From: Exiguobacterium sp. KRL4
Lineage (GTDB): Bacteria; Bacillota; Bacilli; Exiguobacteriales; Exiguobacteriaceae
Reading direction: 5' to 3'
DNA length: 64,000 nucleotides
NCBI RefSeq assembly: GCF_001870785.1
Contig: NZ_MOLV01000028.1
Coordinates: forward strand, 1-64,000
Shown here: positions 34,801 to 43,163 of the stretch, piece by piece
How positions within the stretch are numbered: the stretch's first letter is position 1
Layout of the letters: each line of letters starts with the position of its first letter
The notes under the pieces: generated by a model
What the model was told of the DNA's origin: nothing
The model's database searches: none
The model's input: the letters and a program-made list of their open reading frames with translations, nothing else
Translations under genes and position numbers: made by a program

Positions 34801-35350
34801 GTGTGAAGAGATCATCGGTAATCGTGGCGCGACTCGGTAAGCCGTTTGTTTCCCACTTCTCGAGCGTCGTGGGTTGGAAATCGGCTAGACGTTTCGAAAA
34901 TTTGAGCCAAAACGAAAAACGTCCGGAAGGTAGATCGGATTCCATTTCCGTTGTATCTTCGGACTCATCTGCTTCTACTGCGGTCAGTTCGTCTTCCGCT
35001 ATTTCTTCAAGCGATGCCGTTTCTTGCTCGGTGAGACTCTTGTTTTCCAAAACACGGTCGACGAGAGTCGGCAGCACGTCATGCGTCAGTGAAAATGAAA
35101 AATGACTGCCGCCTGTCGTATGGATATTGAGTAATTCGATGACCTCATTTAATTGATGATCGCGAATTAGTAGGGATTCGACCGTCACCGCCGGGTCAGA
35201 CAGTTGACCTGTAATGGTCTGTTCTTGGAATGTCGAGTCGAGCTGCAAGCTTTGTTTAAACTTGGCGCGACGTGAAGTTGTTTTTTTCGGTTTTGGCAAG
35301 ACGGAATTTCCGAATCGTGCCATCCGTAATAATGTTTTTGAAAGACTCAC
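31805..35350 (-). CDS. Tandem-domain CDP-glycerol glycerophosphotransferase (teichoic acid synthesis)
   Basis: The 1181-residue protein is about twice the length of TagB/TagF family members and has two Glyphos_transf domains. The first (about 380-730) contains IFIQHGVLGTKNMDDQYG and TDYSSVAFDFSFLNRPVHYF. The second (about 800-1160) contains YIQTWHGTPLKKMLFDLD and TDYSSVFFDFANMNRPMFFY; HG and DYSS are the conserved motifs. An N-terminal part of about 350 residues is not recognised but has a beta-rich look. The enzyme adds glycerol phosphate units to a lipid-linked acceptor. The fusion may combine priming and polymerising steps. GTG 35350 follows AGGAGG. Confidence 0.88.
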   Translation of the reverse strand: MSLSKTLLRMARFGNSVLPKPKKTTSRRAKFKQSLQLDSTFQEQTITGQLSDPAVTVESLLIRDHQLNEVIELLNIHTTGGSHFSFSLTHDVLPTLVDRVLENKSLTEQETASLEEIAEDELTAVEADESEDTTEMESDLPSGRFSFWLKFSKRLADFQPTTLEKWETNGLPSRATITDDLFTREIILGRFSETRIAAPLKPLIDPDFQHTAHLYTDLKGNLRMLLNKEPKVKPKMQIDLIDCPVADQTEIKGKIFTRHAFIQKGTLQLVHRETGEQIPVPIDWVYDNARSADKFGLYRYTYRTVIDWTRLHREHQVLQEGIYDAFVALEYYHRAESTLLRLGRARYITRQLTPETRGQGEATTMHIIPYFTVGHRNLSFEMTEFTNDNYTYLNHMMKFAPLYRLFAEKNTWLVGERPYKAQDNGYHFFKYMRETYPDRPVYYVIDPDSNEYDQVEQLGQALPFKSKEHIYHALMAKKVIGTHHAEYLYPLKSEPFKRKMKADRIFIQHGVLGTKNMDDQYGKFAPAFDTDLFLVSSEREKRLVTQDMGYPEREVRITGLSRFDALLRKDVEVKRQMLIIPTWRSWLQTPLQFFESEYYQQYQTLLSSDRLHKFAAEHQLEIVFCLHPNMQQYTSHFENLPITVIHQGERDVQGLMKESLLLVTDYSSVAFDFSFLNRPVHYFQFDPIRFIGPKGSYLDLEQELPGRISSTLDELFEDLEATAARSFLMAPEYQARAAAFLQPVESSYSEKILQTIVDYKKKRSWIEQIQTAEAANILFRLYRRSRFYFPSMKFAYRLMQRLPVDPKLVVFESGLGKQYSDSPRYIYEELKRRNLDYKVVWVYHKRLYLGDPNAKVIKRLSPAYFYYLATAKFWVNNQNFPHYFRRREETTYIQTWHGTPLKKMLFDLDEIHGRDEGYVDRVTNSINQWSVLLSPSSYASTIFKSAFRYDGPIFESGYPRNDLFFSNNQPKTIETIRTKLQLSDDKKVILYAPTFRDHQSLGKGKFFFDYPFDFDRVAEALGDEYVFLIRTHVLVTKKPSIPAEHRERFIDVTSYPDIQELYLVTDLLITDYSSVFFDFANMNRPMFFYAYDLDLYRDTLRGFYLDYYKDLPGPILETEDAFIEALSNIKRLANDYQSQLDTFREAYCAMEDGLAASRVVDTFFAEDALDVTEQPDGSYSV

Positions 35351-35493
35351 AGATTAGGACCTCCTCATGAAAAAATCGTCTGTTTTCGACGTCGAAAACA
35401 GACAAAACGTGTCGTGTGCATGACAATTATCATATCATATTTTAATTTTTTTGGATGGAAAAAATTGAGACGCATGAATTGGGAGGGATCAGG

Positions 35494-36561
35494 ATGCATC
35501 ACTTCATCTGCATCGACAGCTTCAAAGGCTGTTTGAGTTCGTCTGACGCAGCGCGTGCTATCCGTATGGGTATTTTAAACGCGGACCCTGACGCGACAAT
35601 CGACTGGAGTCCTGTAGCGGATGGGGGAGAAGGGACACTTGCAGCGTTATCCGCGAATGGATTTCGAGAACTAACAGCGATGACGATAGACTTAGCCGGT
35701 CGTCCGATTCGGGTAACCTATGTCCAAAAAGGTCAGACCGCCGTGATCGAAGCCGCGACAATCTGTGGGCTGCACTTGAAACGGCCGGAAGATGCTGCGC
35801 TTTTGCTGGATACACGGGGTGTCGGGCGTCTGGTAAAACAGACTTTGGCGACCGGCGTATCGGATCTGTATCTTGCACTCGGGGGCACCGGGACGACGGA
35901 CGGTGGGCTTGGTTTGTTGTCTGAACTGGGCGCTCAATTGTTGACGAAGACCGGCAGACCGGTTGCTTGGCAGACCAATCCGTTGCTTGAAACTGAGCGG
36001 ATTGCACTGCCGTCACCAATCGATTCCTTACATGTCTTGGCAGACGTCACCGCGACGTATGCCGGGAAAACGGGGGCTGCCTACGTGTTTGGTTCGCAAA
36101 AAGGATTGACGGCACAACAGATAAAGTTACTGGACGCCCGGTTAAGCCATCTCGGACAACAACTTGGCGTGGAACACGTGGCGGGAGCCGGTGCTGCCGG
36201 GGGACTCGGTGGAGCGGCTTACGCACTAGGGGCATCGATGGAGTCAGGAGCGGCGTACATTCTACAACAGATTGGCGTCGAAGCGCGGATCCGTCAGGCG
36301 GATTATGTCTGGACAGGAGAGGGGCGGATTGATCACCAAACAATGATGGGAAAACTTCCGGCAACGGTCGTCGCTTTCGCAAATCGCTCGAGCGTCCCGT
36401 GCATCCTGCTCGCAGGAGAGGTCACCGAACGGTTGGAACAAGCATGGATATGCGAAACGATTCATGACCCGGACGAAGAAATGACGCTTGACCCAGTCGT
36501 CACGAAAAAACGGCTGACGCGACGTGCTGAACAAATCGTCCGACGGCTCATGACGAGATGA
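35494..36561 (+). CDS. Glycerate kinase
   Basis: The 355-residue protein has FICIDSFKGCLSSSDAARAI and DWSPVADGGEGTLAAL near the N-terminus. LALGGTGTTDGGLGLLSELGAQ and GAGAAGGLGGAAYALGA lie further on, with VWTGEGRIDHQTMMGKLPATV near the C-terminus. This is the GlxK/GarK pattern, phosphorylating D-glycerate to 2- or 3-phosphoglycerate with ATP. ATG 35494 after GGGAGGG is preferred over an upstream in-frame start at 35455. It is monocistronic, with no adjacent glyoxylate or glycolate genes. Confidence 0.92.
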   Translation: MHHFICIDSFKGCLSSSDAARAIRMGILNADPDATIDWSPVADGGEGTLAALSANGFRELTAMTIDLAGRPIRVTYVQKGQTAVIEAATICGLHLKRPEDAALLLDTRGVGRLVKQTLATGVSDLYLALGGTGTTDGGLGLLSELGAQLLTKTGRPVAWQTNPLLETERIALPSPIDSLHVLADVTATYAGKTGAAYVFGSQKGLTAQQIKLLDARLSHLGQQLGVEHVAGAGAAGGLGGAAYALGASMESGAAYILQQIGVEARIRQADYVWTGEGRIDHQTMMGKLPATVVAFANRSSVPCILLAGEVTERLEQAWICETIHDPDEEMTLDPVVTKKRLTRRAEQIVRRLMTR

Positions 36562-36684
36562 ACGGGACAACAAAAGACAATTTCTTTAATTTAGGGGAAT
36601 GGTTGGAGGGAACAGGAATGAAGGAGTATGACTTGGGGTAAAAGACATTATATTACTCTATCATTTGGAAGGCAGGTCACAATC

Positions 36685-37254
36685 ATGATCAATCAGTCGA
36701 TTCAACTCTCGTTTCGGCAAGTGCGGGCACTCGTCGAACATACATTATTGTTATTTAAGGAGCTCGATCAACAACTCGCCAATCGGGGATACGAGCCGAT
36801 TCTGCCGGACGTCGTCCAAACGGAACATGGATTAAGTATCCATCAAACCAAGGACAGTGCAGAGTCCCTTGTCCCGCATTTTCTGACACGGTCCTACACC
36901 CGCCAAAATGAGAAGGTCTCGAACCATGCGTTGATCGTCTCGGTGCAATATACCCATCCGTTACACGAACGATTTGATCCGATCGTTCTAGTCGGAGACG
37001 TGATGTTCAAACAGCCGAAACAGACGACAAAATTATTACTCGACAAACCGTGGTTGTTAAAATATGCCGCATTTGAATCGACGGCGGCTGCTTCTTTTGA
37101 ACCGACTGGAAAACGTTTCCGGACGCAACCGATCGAAGAAATCGAGTGGCTCGATGTCTGGGGACATCCGTTTACGGAGATGCGGGACGTCGAGGACGTC
37201 AAAGTCTTGACGGAAGAAATGATTAAAGGACACTTGGAGCCGGGGACACCTTGA
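36685..37254 (+). CDS. Hypothetical protein, 189 residues
   Basis: I do not recognise this soluble protein. It has an N-terminal helical segment (QLSFRQVRALVEHTLLLFKELDQQLANRGYEPI) and a beta-rich remainder with a VVLVGDVMFKQPK-like strand and EWLDVWGHPFTEMRDVED. There is no signal peptide. ATG 36685 follows GGAAGGCAGG at 36667-36676. An upstream in-frame ATG at 36628 sits only 1 nt after AAGGAGT and is less likely. It stands alone and ends at a convergent terminator. Confidence 0.66.
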   Translation: MINQSIQLSFRQVRALVEHTLLLFKELDQQLANRGYEPILPDVVQTEHGLSIHQTKDSAESLVPHFLTRSYTRQNEKVSNHALIVSVQYTHPLHERFDPIVLVGDVMFKQPKQTTKLLLDKPWLLKYAAFESTAAASFEPTGKRFRTQPIEEIEWLDVWGHPFTEMRDVEDVKVLTEEMIKGHLEPGTP

Positions 37255-37275
37255 GTGGATCTGGATGAATCCGAC

Positions 37276-37324
37276 ATCAAAAAAGTTCTATTTCGATGAT
37301 TTATCGAAATAGAACTTTTTTTGT
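37276..37324. terminator. Bidirectional terminator
   Basis: AAAAAAGTTCTATTTCGAT and ATCGAAATAGAACTTTTTTT form a near-perfect stem between the 189-residue gene and the convergent peroxidase gene. Confidence 0.88.
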
Positions 37325-37345
37325 GATTTGTTGGTTAAATCGACT

Positions 37346-37825
37346 TTAGACAGGGACGACGATCCGCTCAATGGCTGCCACCAGATCAGTCGGGTTCGTT
37401 TTCGGCGCAAAACGAGTCACTTCCCCGTCACGCGTCACTAAAAATTTCGTGAAGTTCCATTCGATCTCCTGCTCGCCCGTCGTGTTTGGTGCAAGTGCCT
37501 TCAGCTCGGCGAACAGAGGGTGTGCCGTTTCACCGTTGACGTCGATTTTTGAGAAAACAGGGAACGTCACGCCGTAGTTCATTTGACAAAAACTTTGAAT
37601 TTCTTCATCCGTTCCCGGATCTTGACCGGCGAACTGGTTACAGGGAAAACCGAGGACGACGAGTCCTTGTTTCCGATAATCTTGATGGAGTTGCTCAAGT
37701 CCTTCGAACTGCGGTGTCAAGCCGCATTTACTTGCTGTATTGACGATCAGCCAGGCTTGTCCCGGATAATCTTGTAACGTTGCGTCGGTTCCGTCGATCC
37801 GTTGAAAAGTCTGTTCTTGTAACAT
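37346..37825 (-). CDS. Glutathione peroxidase-family (thiol) peroxidase
   Basis: The 159-residue protein has catalytic Cys34 in NTASKCGLTPQFEGLE. The conserved FPCNQFAGQDPGTDEEI (Gln) and EIEWNFTKFLV (Trp, Asn) complete the peroxidase site. Bacterial members use Cys rather than selenocysteine and are usually reduced by thioredoxin; they detoxify hydroperoxides in the cytosol. It resembles B. subtilis BsaA in length. It is a single gene, with ATG 37825 behind GGGGG. Confidence 0.93.
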   Translation of the reverse strand: MLQEQTFQRIDGTDATLQDYPGQAWLIVNTASKCGLTPQFEGLEQLHQDYRKQGLVVLGFPCNQFAGQDPGTDEEIQSFCQMNYGVTFPVFSKIDVNGETAHPLFAELKALAPNTTGEQEIEWNFTKFLVTRDGEVTRFAPKTNPTDLVAAIERIVVPV

Positions 37826-37900
37826 CTGATGATTCCCCCTTATCGTCTTAAAATCAGTGTACCAAACGGGTTTGACTTTCGCCTGAAAAACGTCTGCCTG

Positions 37901-37916
37901 GTGACAATTCTGTCAC
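37901..37916. promoter_or_regulatory. Inverted repeat GTGACA-attc-TGTCAC
   Basis: A perfect 6-bp dyad with a 4-bp spacer lies between the leftward peroxidase gene and the rightward 64-residue gene. It could be a repressor or activator site for either. No matching known operator is claimed. Confidence 0.4.
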
Positions 37917-37995
37917 AATCAAGTGTCAGCACACCGGAATTTCTGCAAAATTTGGTAGACTACAAAAGACTTTGGAAGGAAAGGAGAGATGCCAC

Positions 37996-38190
37996 ATGAG
38001 AAAGATGTTGAAACAATCGCGTGTTGTCATGATCGCGACGCTTTGTCTTGTCCTGGTCGCAAGTGTAATCGTTTTGCTGACCCTCGAATTCGAACGCGAT
38101 ATTGTGATTCTTGTTTCTGGAGTGGTTGCCCTTTGGGTGACGATGCTAGCTCCTTTGACGGTCCAGACCAAATGGAATGAACAATCTTAA
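37996..38190 (+). CDS. Small two-helix membrane protein
   Basis: The 64-residue protein has two hydrophobic helices (about 11-29 and 37-55), separated by the acidic turn EFERD, and a short C-terminal tail. ATG 37996 follows AAAGGAGAG (37980-37988). A competing ATG at 37989 in another frame directly abuts the site. No family recognised. It is followed by an imperfect terminator. Confidence 0.68.
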   Translation: MRKMLKQSRVVMIATLCLVLVASVIVLLTLEFERDIVILVSGVVALWVTMLAPLTVQTKWNEQS

Positions 38191-38203
38191 GTCTTGTTTG
38201 TTC

Positions 38204-38280
38204 AAAAAAACCGCAGTCCGATTTCCTGCTGAAGGATGTTTTTCCATTCAGATGAAAGAATCGGTCGTTGCGTTTTTTTT
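38204..38280 (+). terminator. Imperfect terminator after the 64-residue gene
   Basis: An AAAACCGCAGTCCGATTT arm pairs imperfectly with AATCGGTCGTTGCG, followed by nine T's. Confidence 0.6.
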
Positions 38281-38439
38281 TCTTCTATAACATACATGTT
38301 AAAAACACTATTTTTATAAAATAAGTCATCAAAAAGTCTGATTATATTTTTTTTTGAAATACGCTTTACATCTTCAATTAATCGGAGTAATATCCATCTC
38401 ATCAACGAACACTAACATGTTAATGCTTCGATCTCAAAG

Positions 38440-38655
38440 TACGCCGAGTTCATGATTGAAGCGGGGGACCCAACCGTCACGACACGTGACACGGGGTGAA
38501 TCTTCTCAGATAAGAGAAGTAGGGCGAAATCCTAGGTATGCCCGAATCCGACAGCTAACCTCGCAGGCGTTTTAGGAGGGAACGACTCTTATTCAGTGAT
38601 GCCAATTTTTAAAGGCGATGCTGGGGCCGTTACTGCCTCACATCGTCTTTTTGTC
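38440..38655 (+). promoter_or_regulatory. c-di-AMP riboswitch (ydaO/yuaA type) with terminator, upstream of kdp
   Basis: Conserved ydaO elements appear in order: AAGCGGGGGACCCAAC, ACGGGGTGAATCTTC, AGTAGGGCGAAATCCTA, CCCGAATCCGACAGCTAACC and TCGCAGGCG. The expression platform is an intrinsic terminator, AAAGGCGATG pairing with CATCGTCTTTTT at about 38611-38653. Family knowledge: c-di-AMP binding turns off expression of potassium uptake genes. It lies 45 nt before the first small gene of the kdp operon, so high c-di-AMP (high potassium) would stop kdp transcription. Confidence 0.93.
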
Positions 38656-38700
38656 GTGTTTAATTGTAAAAATATTGAATAATATGGAGGTAATTGTATT

Positions 38701-38808
38701 ATGGGCGAATTGTGGGTACTCCTTATGCTTGGATCGTTTTTTGCCGTCTCGTTTGGTCTGATCCGACTGATTGAACGGGTGCAGTGGAAAGCGGGTGATC
38801 GGAAATGA
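38701..38808 (+). CDS. 35-residue membrane protein preceding kdpF
   Basis: The peptide MGELWVLLMLGSFFAVSFGL continues IRLIERVQWKAGDRK: one hydrophobic helix and a basic tail. ATG 38701 follows ATGGAGG at good spacing. The stop (TGA 38806-38808) overlaps the kdpF ATG, indicating translational coupling. Small proteins are often found before kdpF in Bacillota; I cannot assign a function but a regulatory or stabilising subunit of the Kdp complex is plausible. Confidence 0.65.
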   Translation: MGELWVLLMLGSFFAVSFGLIRLIERVQWKAGDRK

Positions 38809-38885
38809 CTTGGTTTTTACTCGCTACCGGTTGTATCGTCTTTTTATATTTAAGTTATTGTCTGATGTATCCTGAAAAATTCTAA
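38805..38885 (+). CDS. kdpF: KdpF, small subunit of the Kdp K+ pump
   Basis: The 26-residue peptide starts MTWFLLATGCIVFLYLSYCL and ends MYPEKF. A single helix with an E-[KR]-F-type end is characteristic of KdpF, which stabilises the KdpABC complex. It sits 20 nt before kdpA and its start overlaps the preceding stop. Confidence 0.85.
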   Translation: MTWFLLATGCIVFLYLSYCLMYPEKF

Positions 38886-38905
38886 CAGCATAGGAGAAAG
38901 AAATC

Positions 38906-40546
38906 ATGTGGACTCAATTCATCGTACAATTTTGGATTTTACTTGTCATTGCGCTCATTTCTGCGGTACTGCTCGGACGCTACATCGGCACATACTTCGC
39001 ACCGGTGCATCTTCGGAAAAGTGATTCGCTCGGACGAGTCGAAAAACGTTTCCTGCACATGCTTGGCGTCGATGAACGCAAACAAGAACAGTCGTGGGTC
39101 GGTTACGCGAAAAGCTTACTGCTCGTTAATCTGTTGTTTTTCATCGGAGGATATCTGCTGCTTCGTTTTCAGGGAATGTTACCGTTTAACCCGAACGGTG
39201 CGGCTAATCTTGATTGGTCGACGGCAATGCATACGACGATCAGCTTTATGACGAATACCGATCAGCAACATTATTCAGGCGAAGCACTGTCGTACTTGTC
39301 ACAGACCTTTGTCCTTGGAACGATGTTGTTCGTTGCACCGACGATGGCGTTTACAGTCTGTATGGCCGTCATTCGTGGACTCGCGAATCAGCCGCTCGGT
39401 AATTTTTATGCCGATTTCGTCCGCTTCATCGTCCGGATCTTGTTACCGATTTCATTTGTATTCGGATTACTCATGATTCTGCTTGGTGTACCGCAGACAT
39501 TTGGTGGTGCGGTCACGGTCACGACGCTTGAAGGAGCAAAACAATTCATCTACCGTGGTCCCGTTGCTGCGTTTGAAGTCATCAAACAGCTGGGGAACAA
39601 CGGCGGTGGATTCTTCGGAGCTAATGGCGCGCATCCGTTTGAAAATCCAAACGGACCTGTCAATTTCATTCAGATGTTCTTGATGTTGCTGATTCCGATG
39701 TCGCTCCCGATTGCGTATGGGAAAATCATCAACTCGGCAAAACAAGGCCGTCTCTTCCTCAGTGTGATGACATTGTTGTTCATCATGATGACGTTCGGTA
39801 TGGCCGGAAGCCTATTTGCGAATCCGACTGCGCACGGTCAAGAGTTACGGTTTGGTCAAATCGGATCGGCTTTATACAGCTCGATTACGACGGCAGCTGA
39901 GACGGGTGCCGTCAACTCGATGCATGATTCACTCCATCCACTCGCTGGATTAATTCAACTCGGCAATATGATGTTGAACGTCGTCTACGGCGGGACGGGT
40001 GCCGGCTTCCTGAACGTCTTACTCTACGCTTTCGTCGCTGTCTTCTTGACGGGCCTCCTGATTGGTCGGACACCCACCTTCCTCGGGAAAAAACTGGAAA
40101 CGTTTGAAGTCAAACTGATTGCGATTACGTTACTCGTTCCGCCGTTCTTGATCCTGGTCGGGACAGCGATCTCGATGTCCGTCGCTCCGGGACTCAGCGC
40201 GATTTCAAATCCTGGTCATCACGGCTTATCACAAGTGTTGTACGAATTCACGTCAGCAACGGCGAACAATGGATCTGGTTTTGAAGGACTGGGGGATGCC
40301 AATGTCTACTGGAACGTCTCGACGTCGTTTGCTTTGTTCTTCGGTCGCTATATTCCGTTGATTTTAATGCTGGCCATTGCTGGATCGTTAAAGGCAAAAC
40401 CGTCCGTCCCACAAGATGAATTTTCGTTTAAGACAGATACACCACTTTTCGGCACAGTCTTCCTCGGTACGGTCGTACTCGTCGGTGCGCTGACATTCTT
40501 GCCAGTGCTCGTACTTGGACCGGTCGCGGATTGGCTGACGATGTGA
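38906..40546 (+). CDS. kdpA: KdpA, K+-translocating subunit
   Basis: The 546-residue polytopic protein has about ten helices, related to the SKT channel superfamily. Filter-type loops are visible: SFMTNTDQQHYSGE, QLGNNGGGFFGANGAHPFENP and TSATANNGSGFEGLG. It selects K+ and feeds the tunnel to KdpB. Length matches the family (about 555). ATG 38906 follows AGGAGAAAG. It is the first large gene of the operon downstream of the c-di-AMP riboswitch. Confidence 0.96.
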   Translation: MWTQFIVQFWILLVIALISAVLLGRYIGTYFAPVHLRKSDSLGRVEKRFLHMLGVDERKQEQSWVGYAKSLLLVNLLFFIGGYLLLRFQGMLPFNPNGAANLDWSTAMHTTISFMTNTDQQHYSGEALSYLSQTFVLGTMLFVAPTMAFTVCMAVIRGLANQPLGNFYADFVRFIVRILLPISFVFGLLMILLGVPQTFGGAVTVTTLEGAKQFIYRGPVAAFEVIKQLGNNGGGFFGANGAHPFENPNGPVNFIQMFLMLLIPMSLPIAYGKIINSAKQGRLFLSVMTLLFIMMTFGMAGSLFANPTAHGQELRFGQIGSALYSSITTAAETGAVNSMHDSLHPLAGLIQLGNMMLNVVYGGTGAGFLNVLLYAFVAVFLTGLLIGRTPTFLGKKLETFEVKLIAITLLVPPFLILVGTAISMSVAPGLSAISNPGHHGLSQVLYEFTSATANNGSGFEGLGDANVYWNVSTSFALFFGRYIPLILMLAIAGSLKAKPSVPQDEFSFKTDTPLFGTVFLGTVVLVGALTFLPVLVLGPVADWLTM

Positions 40547-40563
40547 ACAGGAGCTAATGAGAA

Positions 40564-42627
40564 ATGATGGAACAAGTAAAATACCAACCAACTGAGCAGG
40601 AACCAAACCTTCCTGAAAGAGAAGCGAAATCTGCCGTCAATCCATCGATCGCGAAACAAGCGACGATTGATGCTTTCAAAAAATTAAATCCGGTGCATAT
40701 GGTGAAGCAACCGATCATGTTCGTCGTCTGGATTGGTTGCCTGCTGGCAATCGGCTATACGGTCTTCATCGATGAGATGCGCGGTTTCAACTTAGCGGTC
40801 AGCATCATCTTGTTTTTGACCGTCTTGTTTGCGAACTTCGCCGAGTCGATTGCCGAAGGGCGTGGGAAGGCGCAGGCAGACTCGTTAAAAGCCTCAAAAG
40901 CCGATGTCATGGCCCGGAAACGTGTCGGACAGATGATTGAAAATGTTTCATCGGCAACGCTGCGAAAAGGCGATATCGTCTACGTCCGGACCGGCGAGTA
41001 TGTACCGGGTGACGGAGAAATCATTAAAGGGCTGGCATCGATTGATGAATCTGCGATCACGGGCGAATCGGCTCCCGTCATCAAAGAAGCGGGCGGCGAT
41101 TTTTCATCGGTCATCGGCGGAACACTCGTCGTCAGTGATGAGATTGAAGTCCGGATCACGAGCAATCCCGGAGAATCGTTCCTCGATCAAATGATCGCCC
41201 TCGTCGAGGGAGCGAGTCGTCAAAAGACGCCGAACGAATTGGCGCTGTCGACACTCTTAACCAGTTTGACACTCATTTTCTTACTTGTTGTCATGACGTT
41301 ACCCGTCTTTACGAGTTATTTGGGATTTGAATTATCCGGTCCCATCCTGATCGCCTTGCTCGTCTGTTTGATTCCGACAACGATTGGCGGATTGTTGTCT
41401 GCGATCGGGATTGCCGGGATGGACCGGGTGACCCGGTTCAACGTCATCGCGATGAGCGGGAAAGCCGTTGAAGCAGCAGGGGATATTCAAACGATCATCC
41501 TTGATAAAACCGGGACGATCACGTTCGGGAACCGGATGGCGTCCGATATCACGCCGGTCGGTGATCAGACACAGGAAGCGGCGTTTGCAGGCGCGATCCT
41601 CTCTTCGCTTGCGGATGAGACACCGGAAGGACGTTCGGTCCTGGAACTTGCCGGACTGCGAAACATGCCGATCGATCACGACAAGTTACAAGGGGCAGAG
41701 ATCATTCCGTTTCGGGCCGAGACACGGATGTCGGGACTCGATTTAACAGATGGACGACGCGTCCGGAAAGGAGCGGGACAAGCGATTCAACAATGGGTCG
41801 CAGAACAAGGTGGTGTGATTCCGGATAACCTTCAAACGACGGTTGATCAAATTGCCCGTCTCGGTGGGACACCACTCGTCGTTGCGATTGATGAGACGAT
41901 CTTAGGTGTCATCTATTTGAAAGATACGGTCAAGCCGGGGATGCGGGAACGGTTCGATCGTCTGCGTGAGATGGGGATTAAAACGGTCATGTGTACGGGC
42001 GATAATCCGTTGACGGCAGCGACGATTGCCCGGGAAGCCGGGGTCGATGATTTTGTCGCGGAATGTACACCGGAAGATAAGATCCGAGTTATCAAGCAGG
42101 AGCAGGAAGCGGGACATTTGGTTGCGATGACCGGAGACGGCACGAATGATGCGCCGGCACTGGCCCAAGCGGATGTCGGACTTGCGATGAACAGTGGGAC
42201 ACAGGCAGCCAAGGAAGCAGCGAATATGATTGATCTCGACTCCAATCCGACAAAAATCATCGAGGTCGTCGAAATCGGTAAACAGTTGCTGATGACACGA
42301 GGTGCCTTGACGACATTCTCGATTGCTAATGATGTCGCGAAGTATTTTGCAATCATTCCGGCGATGTTCATGGTCGCGATTCCAGAGATGGAGTTGCTCA
42401 ATATCATGCGACTTGATTCACCGACGACCGCGATCCTGTCCGCATTGATCTTTAACGCCATCATCATCCCGATGCTGATTCCGCTCGCTATGAAAGGGGT
42501 TTCCTATAAACCGATGACAGCCGATCAGTTACTTGGACGGAATTTATTGATCTATGGTCTCGGTGGGGTCATCGTTCCCTTCATCGGCATTAAAATCATC
42601 GATGTCTTGCTCGCAAGCATCCTATAA
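40564..42627 (+). CDS. kdpB: KdpB, P-type ATPase subunit
   Basis: The 687-residue protein has the phosphorylation motif D314-KTGTIT, the TGES actuator motif (ITGESAPV), and [25 protein letters not shown] in the P domain. It hydrolyses ATP to drive high-affinity K+ uptake with KdpA. Length fits the family. The start is ATG 40564, or the second ATG at 40567. It lies 17 nt after kdpA and 14 nt before kdpC. Confidence 0.97.
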   Translation: MMEQVKYQPTEQEPNLPEREAKSAVNPSIAKQATIDAFKKLNPVHMVKQPIMFVVWIGCLLAIGYTVFIDEMRGFNLAVSIILFLTVLFANFAESIAEGRGKAQADSLKASKADVMARKRVGQMIENVSSATLRKGDIVYVRTGEYVPGDGEIIKGLASIDESAITGESAPVIKEAGGDFSSVIGGTLVVSDEIEVRITSNPGESFLDQMIALVEGASRQKTPNELALSTLLTSLTLIFLLVVMTLPVFTSYLGFELSGPILIALLVCLIPTTIGGLLSAIGIAGMDRVTRFNVIAMSGKAVEAAGDIQTIILDKTGTITFGNRMASDITPVGDQTQEAAFAGAILSSLADETPEGRSVLELAGLRNMPIDHDKLQGAEIIPFRAETRMSGLDLTDGRRVRKGAGQAIQQWVAEQGGVIPDNLQTTVDQIARLGGTPLVVAIDETILGVIYLKDTVKPGMRERFDRLREMGIKTVMCTGDNPLTAATIAREAGVDDFVAECTPEDKIRVIKQEQEAGHLVAMTGDGTNDAPALAQADVGLAMNSGTQAAKEAANMIDLDSNPTKIIEVVEIGKQLLMTRGALTTFSIANDVAKYFAIIPAMFMVAIPEMELLNIMRLDSPTTAILSALIFNAIIIPMLIPLAMKGVSYKPMTADQLLGRNLLIYGLGGVIVPFIGIKIIDVLLASIL

Positions 42628-42641
42628 GGAGAAAAATAACA

Positions 42642-43163
42642 ATGAAACAAGCCATACGTGTGACGGTTTTCATCACAGCATTATGCGGGATCGTCTTTCC
42701 CGCGTTACTGACCCTGTTTGGTCAGTTGCTCGTACCGGATAAAGCAGAAGGTTCACTCTTGCAACAAAATGGAAAATTCATTGGATCGGAATTGATCGCC
42801 CAACCTTTCACGTCGAAGCAGTATTTCCACGGACGTCCATCGGCAGTCGATCAATTAGCGGGAGCATCTGCTGGGGATAACCTAGCAGCATCCAACCCGG
42901 AGCTTGGCACGAAGATGATGGAATTAGAGAAACAGAACAACCTGGACGGACGTTCGCTTCCGGACGATGCCCGCGTGACATCCGGTTCTGGCTTCGATCC
43001 GCACATCTCGCTTGACTATGCACGGGCACAAGTGAATCGTATTGCAACCGAACGGGATCTCGCGCGTGATGAAGTCCGACGGTTGATTGATCAAGAAGCT
43101 GGTAATCACGAATATGTAAATGTGCTGTTGCTGAATCTCGCGCTTGATCGGAGTCAATCATGA
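42642..43163 (+). CDS. kdpC: KdpC, accessory subunit
   Basis: The 173-residue protein has one N-terminal helix (about 8-30) and an extracytoplasmic domain with FHGRPSAVDQLAGASAGDNLAASNPEL and SGSGFDPHISLDYARAQVNRIA, the KdpC signature. It stabilises nucleotide binding by KdpB. It overlaps the kdpD-like gene by 4 nt. Confidence 0.96.
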   Translation: MKQAIRVTVFITALCGIVFPALLTLFGQLLVPDKAEGSLLQQNGKFIGSELIAQPFTSKQYFHGRPSAVDQLAGASAGDNLAASNPELGTKMMELEKQNNLDGRSLPDDARVTSGSGFDPHISLDYARAQVNRIATERDLARDEVRRLIDQEAGNHEYVNVLLLNLALDRSQS

